Below are positions 1 to 11,700 of a DNA stretch of 64,000 nt, piece by piece. Within the stretch, counting starts at the first letter, position 1; each line of letters begins with the position of its first letter. The position numbers and the translations under genes were made by a program. This DNA is from Chlorella sorokiniana. Its lineage: Eukaryota; Chlorophyta; Trebouxiophyceae; Chlorellales; Chlorellaceae. The notes below the pieces were generated by a model. It did no database searches, was not told the DNA's origin, and saw only the letters and a program-made list of their open reading frames with translations. The stretch spans positions 1,736,001-1,800,000 of the forward strand of contig CP084614.1 of the NCBI GenBank assembly GCA_025917655.1. The letters run 5' to 3'.

Positions 1-117
1 TGGGAGTGTGCGCGGCCACGCAGGCTGCCGCGCTCGCTTTAGGCTGGGCTTTCTATCTTCTCTCATGTATGTTTAGGGGGACGGCTCTTGGCCAGCGCCT
101 GGTGGGCGCACGCGGTG

Positions 118-3100
118 TTAGAAGCCGTCGATGTGTCCGGGGCCGCCGCCAGCCGCCGCCGCCACTGCCCCTTCCGACTTGGCCTTCTGCTCCAGCACAG
201 CGGGGCTGGGCGCCGCAACCTTGGGCGCCACAGCGGGGCCACGTCTGCCGAGACGGCGCGGAAGGAGGCCGAGTCGGACATTGGGGAGGCGGGGGTCTCT
301 GCAGCCACAGCAGCAGACGGGAGCAGGAGGGGACAGCGGCCAGCGCGGGCGTCAGGCCCGCTCACACCTGTGCGCATGCAACCCGCATGCTTGAACCTTG
401 ACAGCGCATGCCCGGGAAATTATCCGCGCGGCCCCCGCCCCCGGGCTCACCCCCGCCCTGCTGGCTCGCGCGGCGCGGCACCACAAACGGCGGCTTCTGG
501 TTGCGCACGAGGGCCCAGTGCACCCCCGAGAACCAGGGCTGGCGCTTGATTTCGTCAGCGCCCGCCCGCGCCCCCAGCCGCTTGGCGGGCTCCTGCAAAT
601 TGGTTAATTGGGTGAGCGAGGGGAGGTGCCAAGGTCAAAGGTGGGGGTGCATGCGCATGCCTGCTTGCGAGCGCGTGGCCCTTGCGCAGGCATTCGCCCG
701 AGGCCTTGTGGCGCCGCCGCTGCCCCCACCCGCCTCCGCCCCCCCCGCCCCGCCTCAACCTCCACCCACCCACCTTGTGCAGCAGCTGCGCAATGAGGTC
801 CTTGCACTCGGCGGAGACGGCCGGGTGTCGGGAACACCAGCGGCTTCTTCAGCACGTTCTCAAACGTGGCGTCCCCCGCGCGCGCCCTGCGCATTGGGAG
901 GGAGGCAAATCAAGCGCAGCAGGAGTGAGCCAGCAGACAGGCAGCCGCTGCGCTGGAGACGCCCTGCTGGCGTGGAAGCTGCAGCTGTGCGGCCCCCACC
1001 CACCCCCACCCCACGTGTGCCTGCCGCAACCAATCGCGGGGTGGCTCACCTGAAGGGCGTGGTGCCGTAGAGCAGCTCGTAGATGAGGATGCCAAAGGAC
1101 CACCAGTCCACCATGGAGGAGTGGCCCGAGCCTGCAGGCAGTACAGGTTTGGTGGGGGCGAGGGGGAGGGTTAGTGCTGTGCTGGGTGGGTGAGTAGCGT
1201 TCTGGGAGCAGGGGGAGGAGGGCGGCAGGCCTGCGGGTGGATGAAGGATGAAGGGCGCCGCGCGGCCCAACAGTCGCAGCCTGCCGCGGCTGCCGTAGCG
1301 GCAAAGCAGGCGCATATGGCCCAGCAGGCGGGGGCACCTGTGATGACCTCGGGCGCCAGGTACTCCTCAGTGCCCACAAACGAGTTGGCCCGCCCCTGCG
1401 GCTGCGCCACCAGCAGCACGTGCCGCCCGAGGCCAGCGCCTGCGCCTGCCGCCCGCCGTCCCGGCTCGTCCGCGGCCCGTCCACGCTGCCGCGCCGCGAC
1501 TCGCGGCTGGTGCGGATGCCGGCGGCGGCCGCCGCGCCAGCGGCCTCCTGGCGGCGCCACCGAGGGGTGGTCTGGGGGCAGTACAAGCAGCGAGGCGCTG
1601 GTGCTGCCCTGGCAGTACGACAGGTCGAAGTCGGTCAGCATGATGTGCCCGCTCTCGTGCAGCAGGATGTTCTCTGGCTTGAGGTCGCGGTACACAAAGC
1701 CCTGCAGGTGGAGGTACTGCAGCGCCAGCAGCACCTCCGACGCGTAAAACCGCACCGCAGGCTCGGCCAGCCGCTTGCTGCACGGATAGCAAGGGGGAGA
1801 GGGGGAGGCAGTGGGGAGACGAGGTGAGCCGCTTGCAGGGCCGGTGATGGATGGCTGCAAATCGGGCTGCCGCGCCGGCAGGCCCCCACACAGCGCAGGC
1901 CCTCAATTGCCCTCTCACGTTGGCTGCGAGTTGAGCAGCGCGTAGAGCTCGCCCGCTGCAGAACTCAAGCAGGAAGTGGAGGTGGGTGTCTGCGGGGGCA
2001 GGGTTTAATGGCCGGGGCCAGGAGGGGCCAGGGGATCAGTGCACCGCCGATGGTCACCAGCCCGCCCCTCGGGGTCAAACCCAACCGCAAGCAGCCTCCT
2101 TGGCACCAAAAACACCTCACAGCCAATGCCATCTACAACCTCATACAATAAACCGTACCCCCCCCCCCACACACACACACAAACACACGCGCGCGCACAG
2201 CACCCACCCGTCTGCAGCGTGCCGTAGAGGGTGGCCAGGAAGGGGTGGTCCACGCGCGACAGGATGGCCTGCTCGGTGCGCACGCGCCCCACCTTGTTGC
2301 GCTCCAGCATCTCCCGCTTCTCCAGCGACTTGAGCGCGTAGCGGTGGGTGCACCCCGCCAGCTGCACCAGGTCCACCATGCCCACGTCGCCGCTGCCCAG
2401 CTGCCTCACCCGCGCAAAGTGGCGCAGGCGCAGGCGCCCGTCCTTGGCCACGGCGGCCAGCGCGGCGGCGGCGGGGTCCAGGCGGCGGTGGGGCTTGGGG
2501 GGCACGAGGCCGGTGGGGAAGGTGGCCCACGGGTCGACACCCACCCTGGCAGCAGGAGAGGAGGTGGGAGCAGAAGCGGGGGAGCGGTGAGAATACATTA
2601 ATCCCGCCACAAGCAAGGGCGCAGCCGAGCAGGCGAGCCGGCTGCACTACCCTCCCGCCCTCCCACCCCGCCGCCCTGCCGGCCCCGACCCACCAGTTCA
2701 TGTTCTGCAGCGCCTGGCCCACGGCGTTGGCGGCCTGCATGCCCACGGGGGTGGCCTCTGCGGCGGTGGGGTGCTCCGTCACATCCACCTGCACCCCCAC
2801 CAGGAAGCGCGGTCGCTCCTCAATGTCCCTGCAGGCGCAAGCACATGGCGCGGGGGGGGATCAGGGACAGCGGCAAAGGCGAGGGCATGACGTGCACAGG
2901 GGCAGGAAGCACAACCTCGGCTGCCGCGCAAGCGCCTGCGTGTGCGCACGACACAGCGGCGCCGGCGGCAGGCGGCACAGCCGCGGCGGCGGGCCGCGCC
3001 GCACTTGATGGGCGCCACTGTGAGCATGTTCCAGAAGGGCTTGCCCGCCTTGGTGTAGTTGAGCAGGCGCACAGTGCACTCGCGCCCCGCGGATGGCCGC

Positions 3101-5259
3101 CTTGAGCTCGTTCACCGCCGTGCGATCTGTGTCGCGGCCTTGCAGGAAGCGGCTGCGGGGGTCGGTGAGGGGGAAGGGAGCGACGTCGGCGGGTGGCAAA
3201 CCATCTTTGAGGCGCTGCCAGGCAGGCATCGGCGCTGGCAGCAGCGCCCAGCACTGCCATCGCCCGCTGGGGCGCCCCTCGCCCCTCGGCCGCCTCACCA
3301 GTTGCGCCCCAGCACCTCCTCCCGTCGGTAGCCGGTCAGCTTGAGGAAGGGGTCGGAGGCGAAGACGATGGGGCAGTCGGGCAGCGTGGGGTCGGCAATC
3401 ACAAAATTCTGAGGCGGGGAGGGGGTGCACGCAAGGGCGGGGCGTTAGCGCTGGCGGCGTGCCAACATGGAAGTGCAGGGAGCATGCCCTGCGCCGACCC
3501 GTGCTTCCCTGCCGCTGGCCCGTCGCACAGCAGGGGGCCAGCTGGCGGGCCTCTGCCGCTGCTGCCCTGGACAGCCTGCCAACCGCCGCCCGGCCACCAC
3601 GCCAGGCTGGCGCTGGCCCCTGGTGCATGGCAGCCCCCGCCAGCAGCCCCCGGGCTCCCCCTCTCCCCACCCCTTCCCCAGCGCCTCACCGACTGGATGC
3701 GCTCCACAGTGGTGGCCAGGTCGAGCGCCACGCGGGGCAGCGCGCGGGTGGGGCTGCCGCGCGACAGCCGCACCGGCGTCTTGCCGTCCGCCTCCTGCAC
3801 CGCCATCAGCACGTCGTCCACAATCGGCTTGGCCACCGTCTCCTTGAGGCTGCGGGCAGGCACAGCGTGCGCGCGTGGGTGTGTGGTCGGCCTCCCGGTG
3901 AAGTGGAAGGAAGGTCAGCGGCGTGCACAGCTCAGCAGGCCCAGCGCACGCAAGTCAACAGCGGCGCCGACAAGGCAGCAGGCATCGCCATGTAAGCGCG
4001 CTCGCTGACAGGGTGCGCCTCGGCACGTTCCTGTGCCAGCAGGCGGCCCAGCTGCGCTCACCGGTCGTCGTAGTGCACCAGCATGGGCACGCCGGCAGAG
4101 TCGGTGTAGGCGCGCCCCTCCGTCTTGTTGGTCACATCCACCTGCACCCCCACAAACTTGATGACGCGCCCCAGCTCGTCCTTGATGGGCGTCATGGTCA
4201 GCAGGTTCCAGAAGGGGGTGCCGTCCTTCTTGTCTGCGCCGGTGGAAGCGGGGAGGAAGCAGGGCTGGGCCCAGAGGGGTGAGCAGCTTGCTGCGCCGGC
4301 AAAGGTGCAGCGTTGGGTAATCAGGTGTAACCAGGCTTGCCGAGCCTCCGGTGCTCGCATCGATGCTGGCACGCAGGTGCCGTGGCTGGCGCGCGCAGCC
4401 TGGCTGCTGAGAATGGCGCTCAGGTGTGAGCAGCGACTACTGCTGTGCTCACAGTTGAGGAGGCGGACGCAGCAGGGGGTGCCCTTGCGCACGGCATCCC
4501 GCAGCTTCTTGACATCCTTGGGATCGGTGCCCTCTCCTTGCAGGAAGCGGCTGCAGCATGCCACACATTGAGTCTGAGGATCACCGCCAGAGGGAGGAAA
4601 TGGCAGAAGCGACGCAACAAAGCATGCATCTCGCAGCCACGCGGCAGCACCCACCAGTTGTGACCCAGAACCTCCTCCATGCTATACCCTGTCATGCTGA
4701 CAAATCTGCAGCAGGTGGGGGTGTCGCATGGGTGAGAAAGGGGCTGGTCGAGGGATCGGGAGCACAAGCTTGGAGCCGGGGCCGGCAGCACGGCGCTCAC
4801 CCCTCGCTGGCATAGATGAGCGGGCAATCCGGAAGCGTCGCATCAGCCACAACGACTGCAGACACAAAAGGAACACTCCAGCATGACAAATCAGGGCCAT
4901 AAGCTGATAACTTGATTGCGGTGCGGTGCGCTGCTTGAAAAGCGACGTGAGCGGCGAGACCAGGCGGCCGCCACCCAGCCTGTTGCAGAACAGGCCATGC
5001 CTCCCGCTGGCAAACGGCCCCAACAACGAGGGCTGCCTCAGCTTGGGGGCCTAGCGCCCCCAAGCGACCCAAGCTGCAGCTGGGAGGCTCGAGTTGGGAC
5101 GAAGCGGAGGAAGAGACAAACCCCTGCTTCCCAGCTGCGCAAGTGCTGCTAGATTTGGACCCAATCGTTCAGGCCCGTGCCGGAAGGGGATCGGCGCTGC
5201 AACTCACAAGTGTGGCGGAGTTGTGCCAGGGCGCTCGTGAGCTGGGCCTTCACGGGCAC
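118..5259 (-). CDS. PHOT: Phototropin blue-light receptor kinase (LOV1-LOV2-Ser/Thr kinase)
   Basis: Blue-light photoreceptor of the AGC-VIII kinase class; each LOV domain binds FMN and forms a cysteinyl adduct. LOV1 is coded about 4100-5259 ([22 protein letters not shown], then NCRFLQG across an intron) and LOV2 about 2700-3420 (same pattern). Each LOV carries the adduct cysteine. The kinase follows: glycine loop LGSGDVG and [10 protein letters not shown] (2213-2430), [11 protein letters not shown] (about 1680), DFD in place of DFG (typical of phototropins), [12 protein letters not shown] (about 1340-1385) and [15 protein letters not shown] (about 1070-1120). The likely end is HIDGF then TAA at 118-120. 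The 5' exon is unresolved: the first secure exon is 5208-5259 and its frame has no ATG upstream before a stop. The kinase C-lobe (about 820-832) and activation-loop insert (1400-1580) change frame at G/C runs, probably sequence errors. Identity is secure; both termini are approximate. Confidence 0.93.
2158..2200. repeat. C-run plus (CA)n tract beside a phototropin 5' splice site
   Basis: In the transcript sense this is (GC/TG)n followed by a G run, starting about 12 bases after the donor GTGGGTGC that ends the kinase N-lobe exon. Confidence 0.85.
3153..3298 (-). other. LOV2 intron splitting the adduct cysteine codon
   Basis: The intron starts GTGAGG and ends CCGCAG. Joining AACTG to CCGCTTC gives NCRFLQG, with the cysteine codon split TG|C exactly as in LOV1. 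Confidence 0.85.
4551..4654 (-). other. LOV1 intron splitting the adduct cysteine codon
   Basis: The intron starts GTGGGT and ends CTGCAG. The exon before ends AACTG and the next begins CCGCTTC, so TG|C rebuilds the FMN-adduct cysteine of NCRFLQG. The LOV2 intron at 3153-3298 interrupts the same codon at the same phase. Confidence 0.85.
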
Positions 5260-5729
5260 CTGCAGCGTGCGTGGGGATGGTGACGACAATGCAACGATAT
5301 TGCTCCCTTTCGTGGCACGCCCCCTTGCCCTGCCCGCTTGCCTGGGCCCCCATGGCTGCTGTTGCTGCTGAGGCCTCTGTTTATGCTGTTACGCTCCCAT
5401 ATGCTCTATTTGCGACTGATGCGGATGGGAAAGAGCGCAAATGTGCCCTCTGCTGCGAGACCCCGCCTCGCTTGTTCGGGGTAGCCCCCGAGATGTTTCA
5501 TGCTGCGGCCCACAGCAGCGGCGCGGGGTTTGTCGCAATGTCTCATATAAAGTTATAGAGGAATTTACAGACTCCGCATTTTCTACGCAATGCCGACCCG
5601 GCAGAAACGCAGGGTAAGGTGGGGCGGAGGCGTGCTCCACCAGTGCCGCAGCTGCGCCGATAGATCGGGGCGCATGGTCTCCCAATCTGTTGTGTCGTAT
5701 GGAGCAGATGTGCCCTACTCTCTGCGTGC
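5260..5729. other. Intergenic: hnRNP 3' end and phototropin 5' region
   Basis: This gap between two minus-strand genes should hold the hnRNP-like gene's 3' UTR (a TGTAA element on the minus strand at 5565-5569) and the phototropin promoter and unresolved first exon. No independent coding sequence is convincing. Confidence 0.6.
5565..5569 (-). terminator. Candidate TGTAA poly(A) signal
   Basis: TGTAA on the minus strand about 160 bases after the hnRNP-like stop codon. TGTAA is the usual polyadenylation element in chlorophyte algae; the assignment rests on motif and position only. Confidence 0.5.
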
Positions 5730-8314
5730 TCAGTATGGCTGATAGCGCGGCCCGCCGCCTGGAGGGCCCCGGCCGCGGCCGCCCCTGCCGCCGCCGCCGT
5801 AGGGTCCGCCGCCCCTGCCGCCGCCGTAGCCGCCCATGCTGCCACGCATTGGCCCACCTGCGCCGCCGGCGTCGCCGCCCACGCCGGCTGCGCCAGGCAT
5901 GCCGCCACCGGCCATCATGTAGCCAACCTGACGACCACAGGCGTGGAGGTTAACAGAGGGTAGGGTGGAGGGCTGGGAACTCACATCCCGCGTGTACCCT
6001 TGCCACTACTTTCATTTCTGAGCACATGCCTCCACCTGCCTGCCTGCATCCATCCCAAACCCATCCCGCAGGCAGCAGCTGCTCACCTGTCCGTTGGGCA
6101 ACTGAACCGGGACCAGCTGCACCATGCTGTTGCCCATCATGACGCCCATGCCCCCATGCCGCCCATGCCCATGCCCGCCATGGCGCCGGCCATGCCAGCA
6201 CCGGCGCCAGCACCAGCGCCGTCGTAGCCGCCACCCATGCCGCCGCCGCCGCCGCCGCCGCCGTAGCGGTCGCCGCCGCCGCGACCGCCGCCGCCGCCGC
6301 CGCCCTGTTGCTGGTTGGCATCCGCTCGGCCATACCGCACCTGCAAGGGAGTTGGGCACAGTGCGGCATGGTTCCCTGCTGCCAATCGCATGCTGGGGTG
6401 TGGAGCCATAGGTAAGAGGCGGCGTGTGCATGGGCGCATGAGCATGGCGGCGACGAATGCGCAGCCCCGGCCTGCGGCGCAACGAGCGCCCCTCACGTTG
6501 AGCAGCGCGCCGTCCAGCTGCGGCTTCTCCAGGTCCTCCACCGCCCGCACCGCCGACGCGCGCTCCCGGAAGTGCACAAAGCCGTACTTGGGGTGGCTGT
6601 CGCCGTCGCGGGCACGCGGGATGTGGGTGCGCTCCACCTGGGAGGAAGGGGTGGGGGCGGTGTGTGTGGTGCGTGTGGGTGGGGGTGGGGGGGGTGAGGG
6701 CAATGCGGCAGAGATGAGGGACACCCAGGCGGCCTGCGCGGCAGCAGTCGTGAAGCTGGCCGTCGCGTGGAGCTGCCAACGGCCAGCAGGCAGCAGGCGG
6801 GCTGGTGGGCAGCCGGCATGCTTCGCCCAGCTGCCTGCCAACTCAGCACGCCCCCACCGCTGCCCCCTATGGCTCACCTCGCCATACTTGCCGAACACAA
6901 TGCGCAGCGCCTCCTCGCTGGCGCCCGGAGGCAGGTTGCCCACAAACACGTTCTTCACGCCTGTTGTGCCGCCGCTCTGCGCGTCCTTGGAGGGCTCAGC
7001 GTAGTCAACCGTGGGCACCTTCTCGCCAATCCTGGGGAGGGAGGGATTAGGCCACACACGGGGCGGCAGCCAGCAGGTCAGAGCCGGGCCGTAACGCCAC
7101 CGGCACGGCAGGCGCGTGGGTGACTCTGAGAGTTGTGGGGCACCGCAGGGGCGTGCCCAGTAGGTGTGAGCCGGCAAGGGCAAGGCCAGTGGAAGGGCTG
7201 CCCGCCCTGGAGGGATGGTGGTGGGAGGGGGCTTCCGGGACGGGGAGCGTGGGACTCACTTGAAGTCGGGCTGCGACATGATGGTTTTGCCTGGGCGGCG
7301 CAGGCGGCATTGTAAAATTCAAGGAACGCAAAGCCACGGTTCATTTCGGGGTGGGCGGGGTCCTTGGATCGCACCATATCAACCTTTTCAATGCCTGGAG
7401 GCAGAGAAAGCGGCGGCAGGAACGGGGCGGGCCCGGAAGGGGGAGGGGGAGGCAGAGCACATAAGGGTTGAAGGAAGGGGGCAGGAGGTCTGGGAGGAGG
7501 CCAGGAACAGAGTGACAGGCGGGATGGCACGAAGGGCTGGGGCCCTGGACAGCGCACCACCGCCAGCACGCAGCACCTCGCACAGCAGGCGCCCCGCACC
7601 CACACAGCAACGACCGCAGGCAGCACGGTGGCTGCTCAGCAGCGGGCATCGCTCCTGGCAGCCCCGGCCCCGCGCACCCTTGACAATGGGGTCCAGCAGC
7701 TCCTTGAGGCCCTCGCGGGTCAGCTCGTGGGGGATGCCGCCCACAAAGAGCTTGTTCTTGGACTGGCTGGGCTGCACGCGCACCTTGTGGCCGGGGAAGT
7801 CGGCCAGATCCCGCGCCTGCAGGCGGTCCAGGGCTGTGATTGCTGCCTCGCGCGTGTAGAACCTGCGGCCGGGGGGGCAGGACGAGCTGAGCCGCTGCTT
7901 CGCGGCACGAGTGCAGCAGTGGCCTCAGCGGGAAGCCAATTCAGCAACGCCAAGGACTTGTTGGTGGCCAACTGGTTGGCACAAGCAGGTGGCGCGTGCG
8001 ACTCACTTGACGAAGCCATAGCCGCGATTCTGAGAGGGGTTGTGGGGATCGCGGATCAGCTTGGCGCTGTGCACGTCGCCCGCCTCTGACGCAAAGTCAC
8101 GCAGCTGCTGCTCTGTGATGTTGCGCGGTAAACCGCCGATGAATATCTCGGTTCCATGCGGGGGCAGGGACAATGGGTCCTCCTGCATGAGGGCGGAAAC
8201 CGCAGCTCAGTGGTGGGCAGGGCGGCAGGGACGGGTCGGCGGCGATGGACAAGAGCGGGCTCAGCCGGCCCGCCCATCTCTTGCCTGCGCCTCGATCATC
8301 GATACGTCCGCCAT
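5730..8314 (-). CDS. hnRNP Q/R-like protein with three RRMs and a glycine-rich tail
   Basis: Probable RNA-binding protein in mRNA processing or translation. The ATG is at 8314; the first exon (MADVSMIEAQ) joins EDPLSLPPHG through a GC-AG intron. RRM1 has TEIFIGGLPRN and RGYGFVK (about 8000-8160). RRM2 has NKLFVGGIPHEL and RGFAFLEFY (about 7290-7765). RRM3 has KNVFVGNLPPG and KYGFVHFRER (about 6500-6960). After RRM3 comes a Gly/Arg-rich and Gly/Met-rich region rich in RGG, GGYGGGRGG and GMGGMG, ending PRYQPY before the stop at 5730. Three consecutive RRMs with an RGG tail match the SYNCRIP/hnRNP R group and its plant relatives; other multi-RRM groups remain possible. One frame break at about 7285-7295 (AAQAK then TIMSQPDFK) fits one missing A in an A run. 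Confidence 0.85.
8183..8284 (-). other. GC-AG intron 1 of the hnRNP-like gene
   Basis: The donor reads CAG|GCAAGA and the acceptor ATGCAG|GAGGAC. Removing it joins GAG GCG CAG to GAG GAC CCA in frame. No GT donor nearby gives the same open join. Confidence 0.7.
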
Positions 8315-8720
8315 CTCTGCTAAGAGCGCCCTTGAGGGCGGTTTGAGGAGGCCGGATAGAGGAGCTTGAAGCGACGGGAGATGTCGCTAGCTAACGCGTG
8401 CCCGAGGCCTTAGGGTCGCCGATCGGCCTCTCGCACAAGGCCTCCTGTAGCGCTGCGGCGGTGCGGGAAGAGGCACTGCTGATGGGACCAACTTGGCTTT
8501 GTGGCAAGCGTTCCGGTATATTGCTGTGATGCAAACGTATATTGAAACCCAAACACATGCAACGCGGCTGTGTAGCCCCCGAAATCGCCCCTCTCTCGCG
8601 CCTCCCGGCCACGTATGCATGGGCATCGCCCCTCTTCGAAGTGGAGCATTTATTAGGCACACGGTCCCTCGTTTCATTCACCGATTTGTGCTGTCTGGGT
8701 GCAGAAGCCCTCAAGGCGCC
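8315..8720. other. Divergent promoter region
   Basis: 406 bases between the hnRNP-like ATG (minus) and the ATG of the phosphatase-docking protein (plus), presumably both promoters and 5' UTRs. ORFs through here lack conserved sequence. No clear TATA box seen. Confidence 0.6.
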
Positions 8721-11700
8721 ATGGAAAGGGGCGAGCTGGAGCTGCCCGATTGGAACGTGGCGCTCAAGGAGCAGCAGGACAGCTTCGATTGTTCCCCCGT
8801 CAAGCAGCCGCTTGTTCAGGTAAGCAGGCCCCACCCTGCTGCGGAGGACAGCCCGAGGCAGCCACCAGGCCGGGACAGCCACGGACAAAAACGCCCTCTG
8901 GTCCGCACCAATCCCCCACGGCTGCCTGGCGCCTGCCTTCCCTTCAGGTTAAGCTTAAGGATGGCAACAGGCAGCGCGTCACTGCTATTGGCCGCCCAAA
9001 AGGGGAGGTGGCGGCAGGTGCGGCTTGCTGTTGGAATTGGTCTTGGCATAGGGCTTCGGGTGTGCAGCTGCTTACCTGCTCTAGATTCTGTGGTTCTCTT
9101 TATGCAGAACTGCCAATGGTGGCTGGACCCATGGCGCGGTGCTCAGAAACCGGTCAACTTGATGCGGGTAAGTGCATTCAACTCTTGGTTTCAAACTTGT
9201 TTCCAAGCTTGCATGCATGTGTGTGTTGGTGGGGGGTTGGGGGCGCTCTTGAGTTTCCTTCTCTTTTCCTGTCGCTTGCGTGCAGGGAGCGAAAATGCCC
9301 TGGCCGCTGTAGCAGCAACCGACGCGCCTCGCAGCGTGCGCCGCACCCATACACCGAGTCGCACCGGCCTGACCGCCAAACCTGTGCGCCTCACCAGCCG
9401 CCTGGGCCAGACCCCGGGCGACAATCAGCCAGAACAGTTTGAGGTGCCTCCTTCAGCTCAGGTCACAGCGGCGCCTGCGGCCAGCGGTGGCGTCAGGAGC
9501 ATCCTCAAACGCCTGAACTTCTCGACCACCAAGGCCCGCAGGCAGGCCGCTGCCGCTGCATCAGCAGCCCAAGCCCAAGGCCCCTTCGAGGCCGGCCCCA
9601 GCACCTCTGGCGCGCAACCGCAGGCACAGAGCACCATCAAGCAGCTGCGCTTCGATTTGGGCGCCACGCCCAGCGCCAGCACCGCCTCCCGGCAGGCCCA
9701 GCACCGCCACGTCACCTTTGAGGCGGCCACGGTCAGCCCAGCGACGCGGACCTGCACTGCAAAGTTCCCCGCACCCGGCACCGCGGCCCAGCTGCGCACG
9801 CCCACGCCCCCAACAATACAGGAGGAGGGCAGCGGCGAGGGCAGCGAGGACGTGGGCGGCGGCTCGGTGAACAGCGCTGCTGCGGGCCACACGCCCTACG
9901 ACCGCCGCCTCTCCTCCTTGTTCCGCAAGTATCAGGTGGCGGGGACTCCGGAACTGGCTGACGACGAGCTGGACGAGTTGGTGGCCAACGGCAAGCACAG
10001 CGGGGTGGAGGGCTGGGGGCTGTTGCAGAATATGGCCGCTCTTCCCTGACCTTGCCCGTCCTGGCTTGGGCGTCTGCGTGTGCTCTCTTCTGCCGGGGCC
10101 CTGCTGCAACCCGAAAGCAAGAGCGTCCCCAACGCGCCCCCTCCCACCACGCCTCCCTTCGTCCTGCCCGCAGGCGCGTCGCGCTCCCCATGCTGGAACC
10201 GCCTCTCCTCAAGCTCGGTGCCAGACTCCATCCGGGAGCTGGCCAAGAGGTACGACGGCGCCTCCTGCACACCGGCGCTGAGCCACACACCACCGACTGG
10301 CGGCGCTGCAGCGGCGCCAAGCGCCGGGGGTGGCGGAGGATGCGGACGCGGGCACCCCCGCAGCCGGCGCGAGCGCCAGCCCTGCCCTGGACCCCACCCC
10401 CACCACGTGCTGGACAGCATGATGAAGCGCAATGCTCTGTACGAGAGCCCGCCGGCCAGTGCGGTAGCCGCGGCGGCCGCCACGCCTGCAGATGCGGCGG
10501 GGGTCGCAGGGGCGGCTGCAGGTGCCCAGCCGCCGGCAGCGCCGCCGTCGCCCACCTCGGCTCTTGCGGCGCTGCTGGCCCCTGTGCTGACAGCAACCAT
10601 CAAGCAGATCGAGGCAGACGAGCGGGCTATGGCGCAGGGTCCGGCAAACCCAAACCCAGCGCCCGAGAGGGCAGCCAGCCCTGGCGCCGATGCCCACTCC
10701 AGCCCCGCAGACTTCTACGGCTTTCCTCGCCTGCCGGCCTGCAAGGAGGCGACGTCCGGGGCCTCCTCCCCGAACATGCGAGTGACGGCGTGCCCCGCGA
10801 CTCCGAGGGCGTGCCCAGGCTGACCCCTGCCACCGTCACTGTGCGGCGCGGCAGCTATAACTTGGACATGGGCGGCATGCTGGAGGATGATGGCTTGGCA
10901 ACCCAGCTCTTCACCAGCTTCAGCCCGGACGCCGGCGACAGCCCCGCTGCTGCTGTCAGCCCCACTGCTGCACAGCAGCAGGGAGCAGAGCCCAGCGCAG
11001 GACCAGCGTCGGCCGCTGCCAGTGAGGTTGCCAGTCCCGAATTCAGCTTCTTCCCGGCTGCCACGTCCAGCCGGCACGCTGCGGGACCATCCATGTCTCC
11101 ACGGGCAGGCGGCGCCACCCTGAGCTGGTTGGGGCGTACGGTCCCGGCAGCGCCACCATTTCACCCGAGATCCTGGGCTTCCACGAGAGCCAGGCACAGC
11201 AGCGGCAGGGCGCTGCCGCGGCTGCCGGCGCCGCCACGAGCCAGGCGGGCGGCCTGCCGGCATTGCCGAAGTGAGCCGGCGTCTTAGGCTGTCAAGCCAG
11301 TCTGCCTCAGCATAACTGCCCTGCACAGGACCGCCATTTGTTCCCCGGGTTCGGGGCTGACCTGCTGCTCATTGTCCCCGCCCCCACCCCCCACCCTCCT
11401 CTCCCCCTTCCCCCGCCCTCCCGCCCAACCCGCCCCAGGTCCATCATCAAGTCTGGGCGCGCGCTGAAGGAGGGCGGCACCCTGTGCTGGGCCACGCGCA
11501 GCGCGGCGGCCCCAGGAGCGCGCCCCCCAACCGCCACTCGCGAGCTGCAGGCGCTCATGGCCGACATGCGCCTGGACGACGCAGAGGGGCTGGAGCAGGT
11601 GGGGTGGCAGCAGGCACTGTTGCGTGTCGGTGGATACGCACACCGCTCGCTGGCAGGCAAAGAAAGTTCGTGGCCCCTCCACGTGCAAGAACGCTGCATT

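Noticed and set aside
5389-5685. 98-codon minus-strand frame between hnRNP-like gene and phototropin
   Set aside because: Lies in the 3' UTR/promoter interval, composition unlike a domain, and no family resemblance.
8493-8720. In-frame extension upstream of the ATG at 8721
   Set aside because: It begins at a non-ATG codon and lies in the divergent promoter; no conserved residues.
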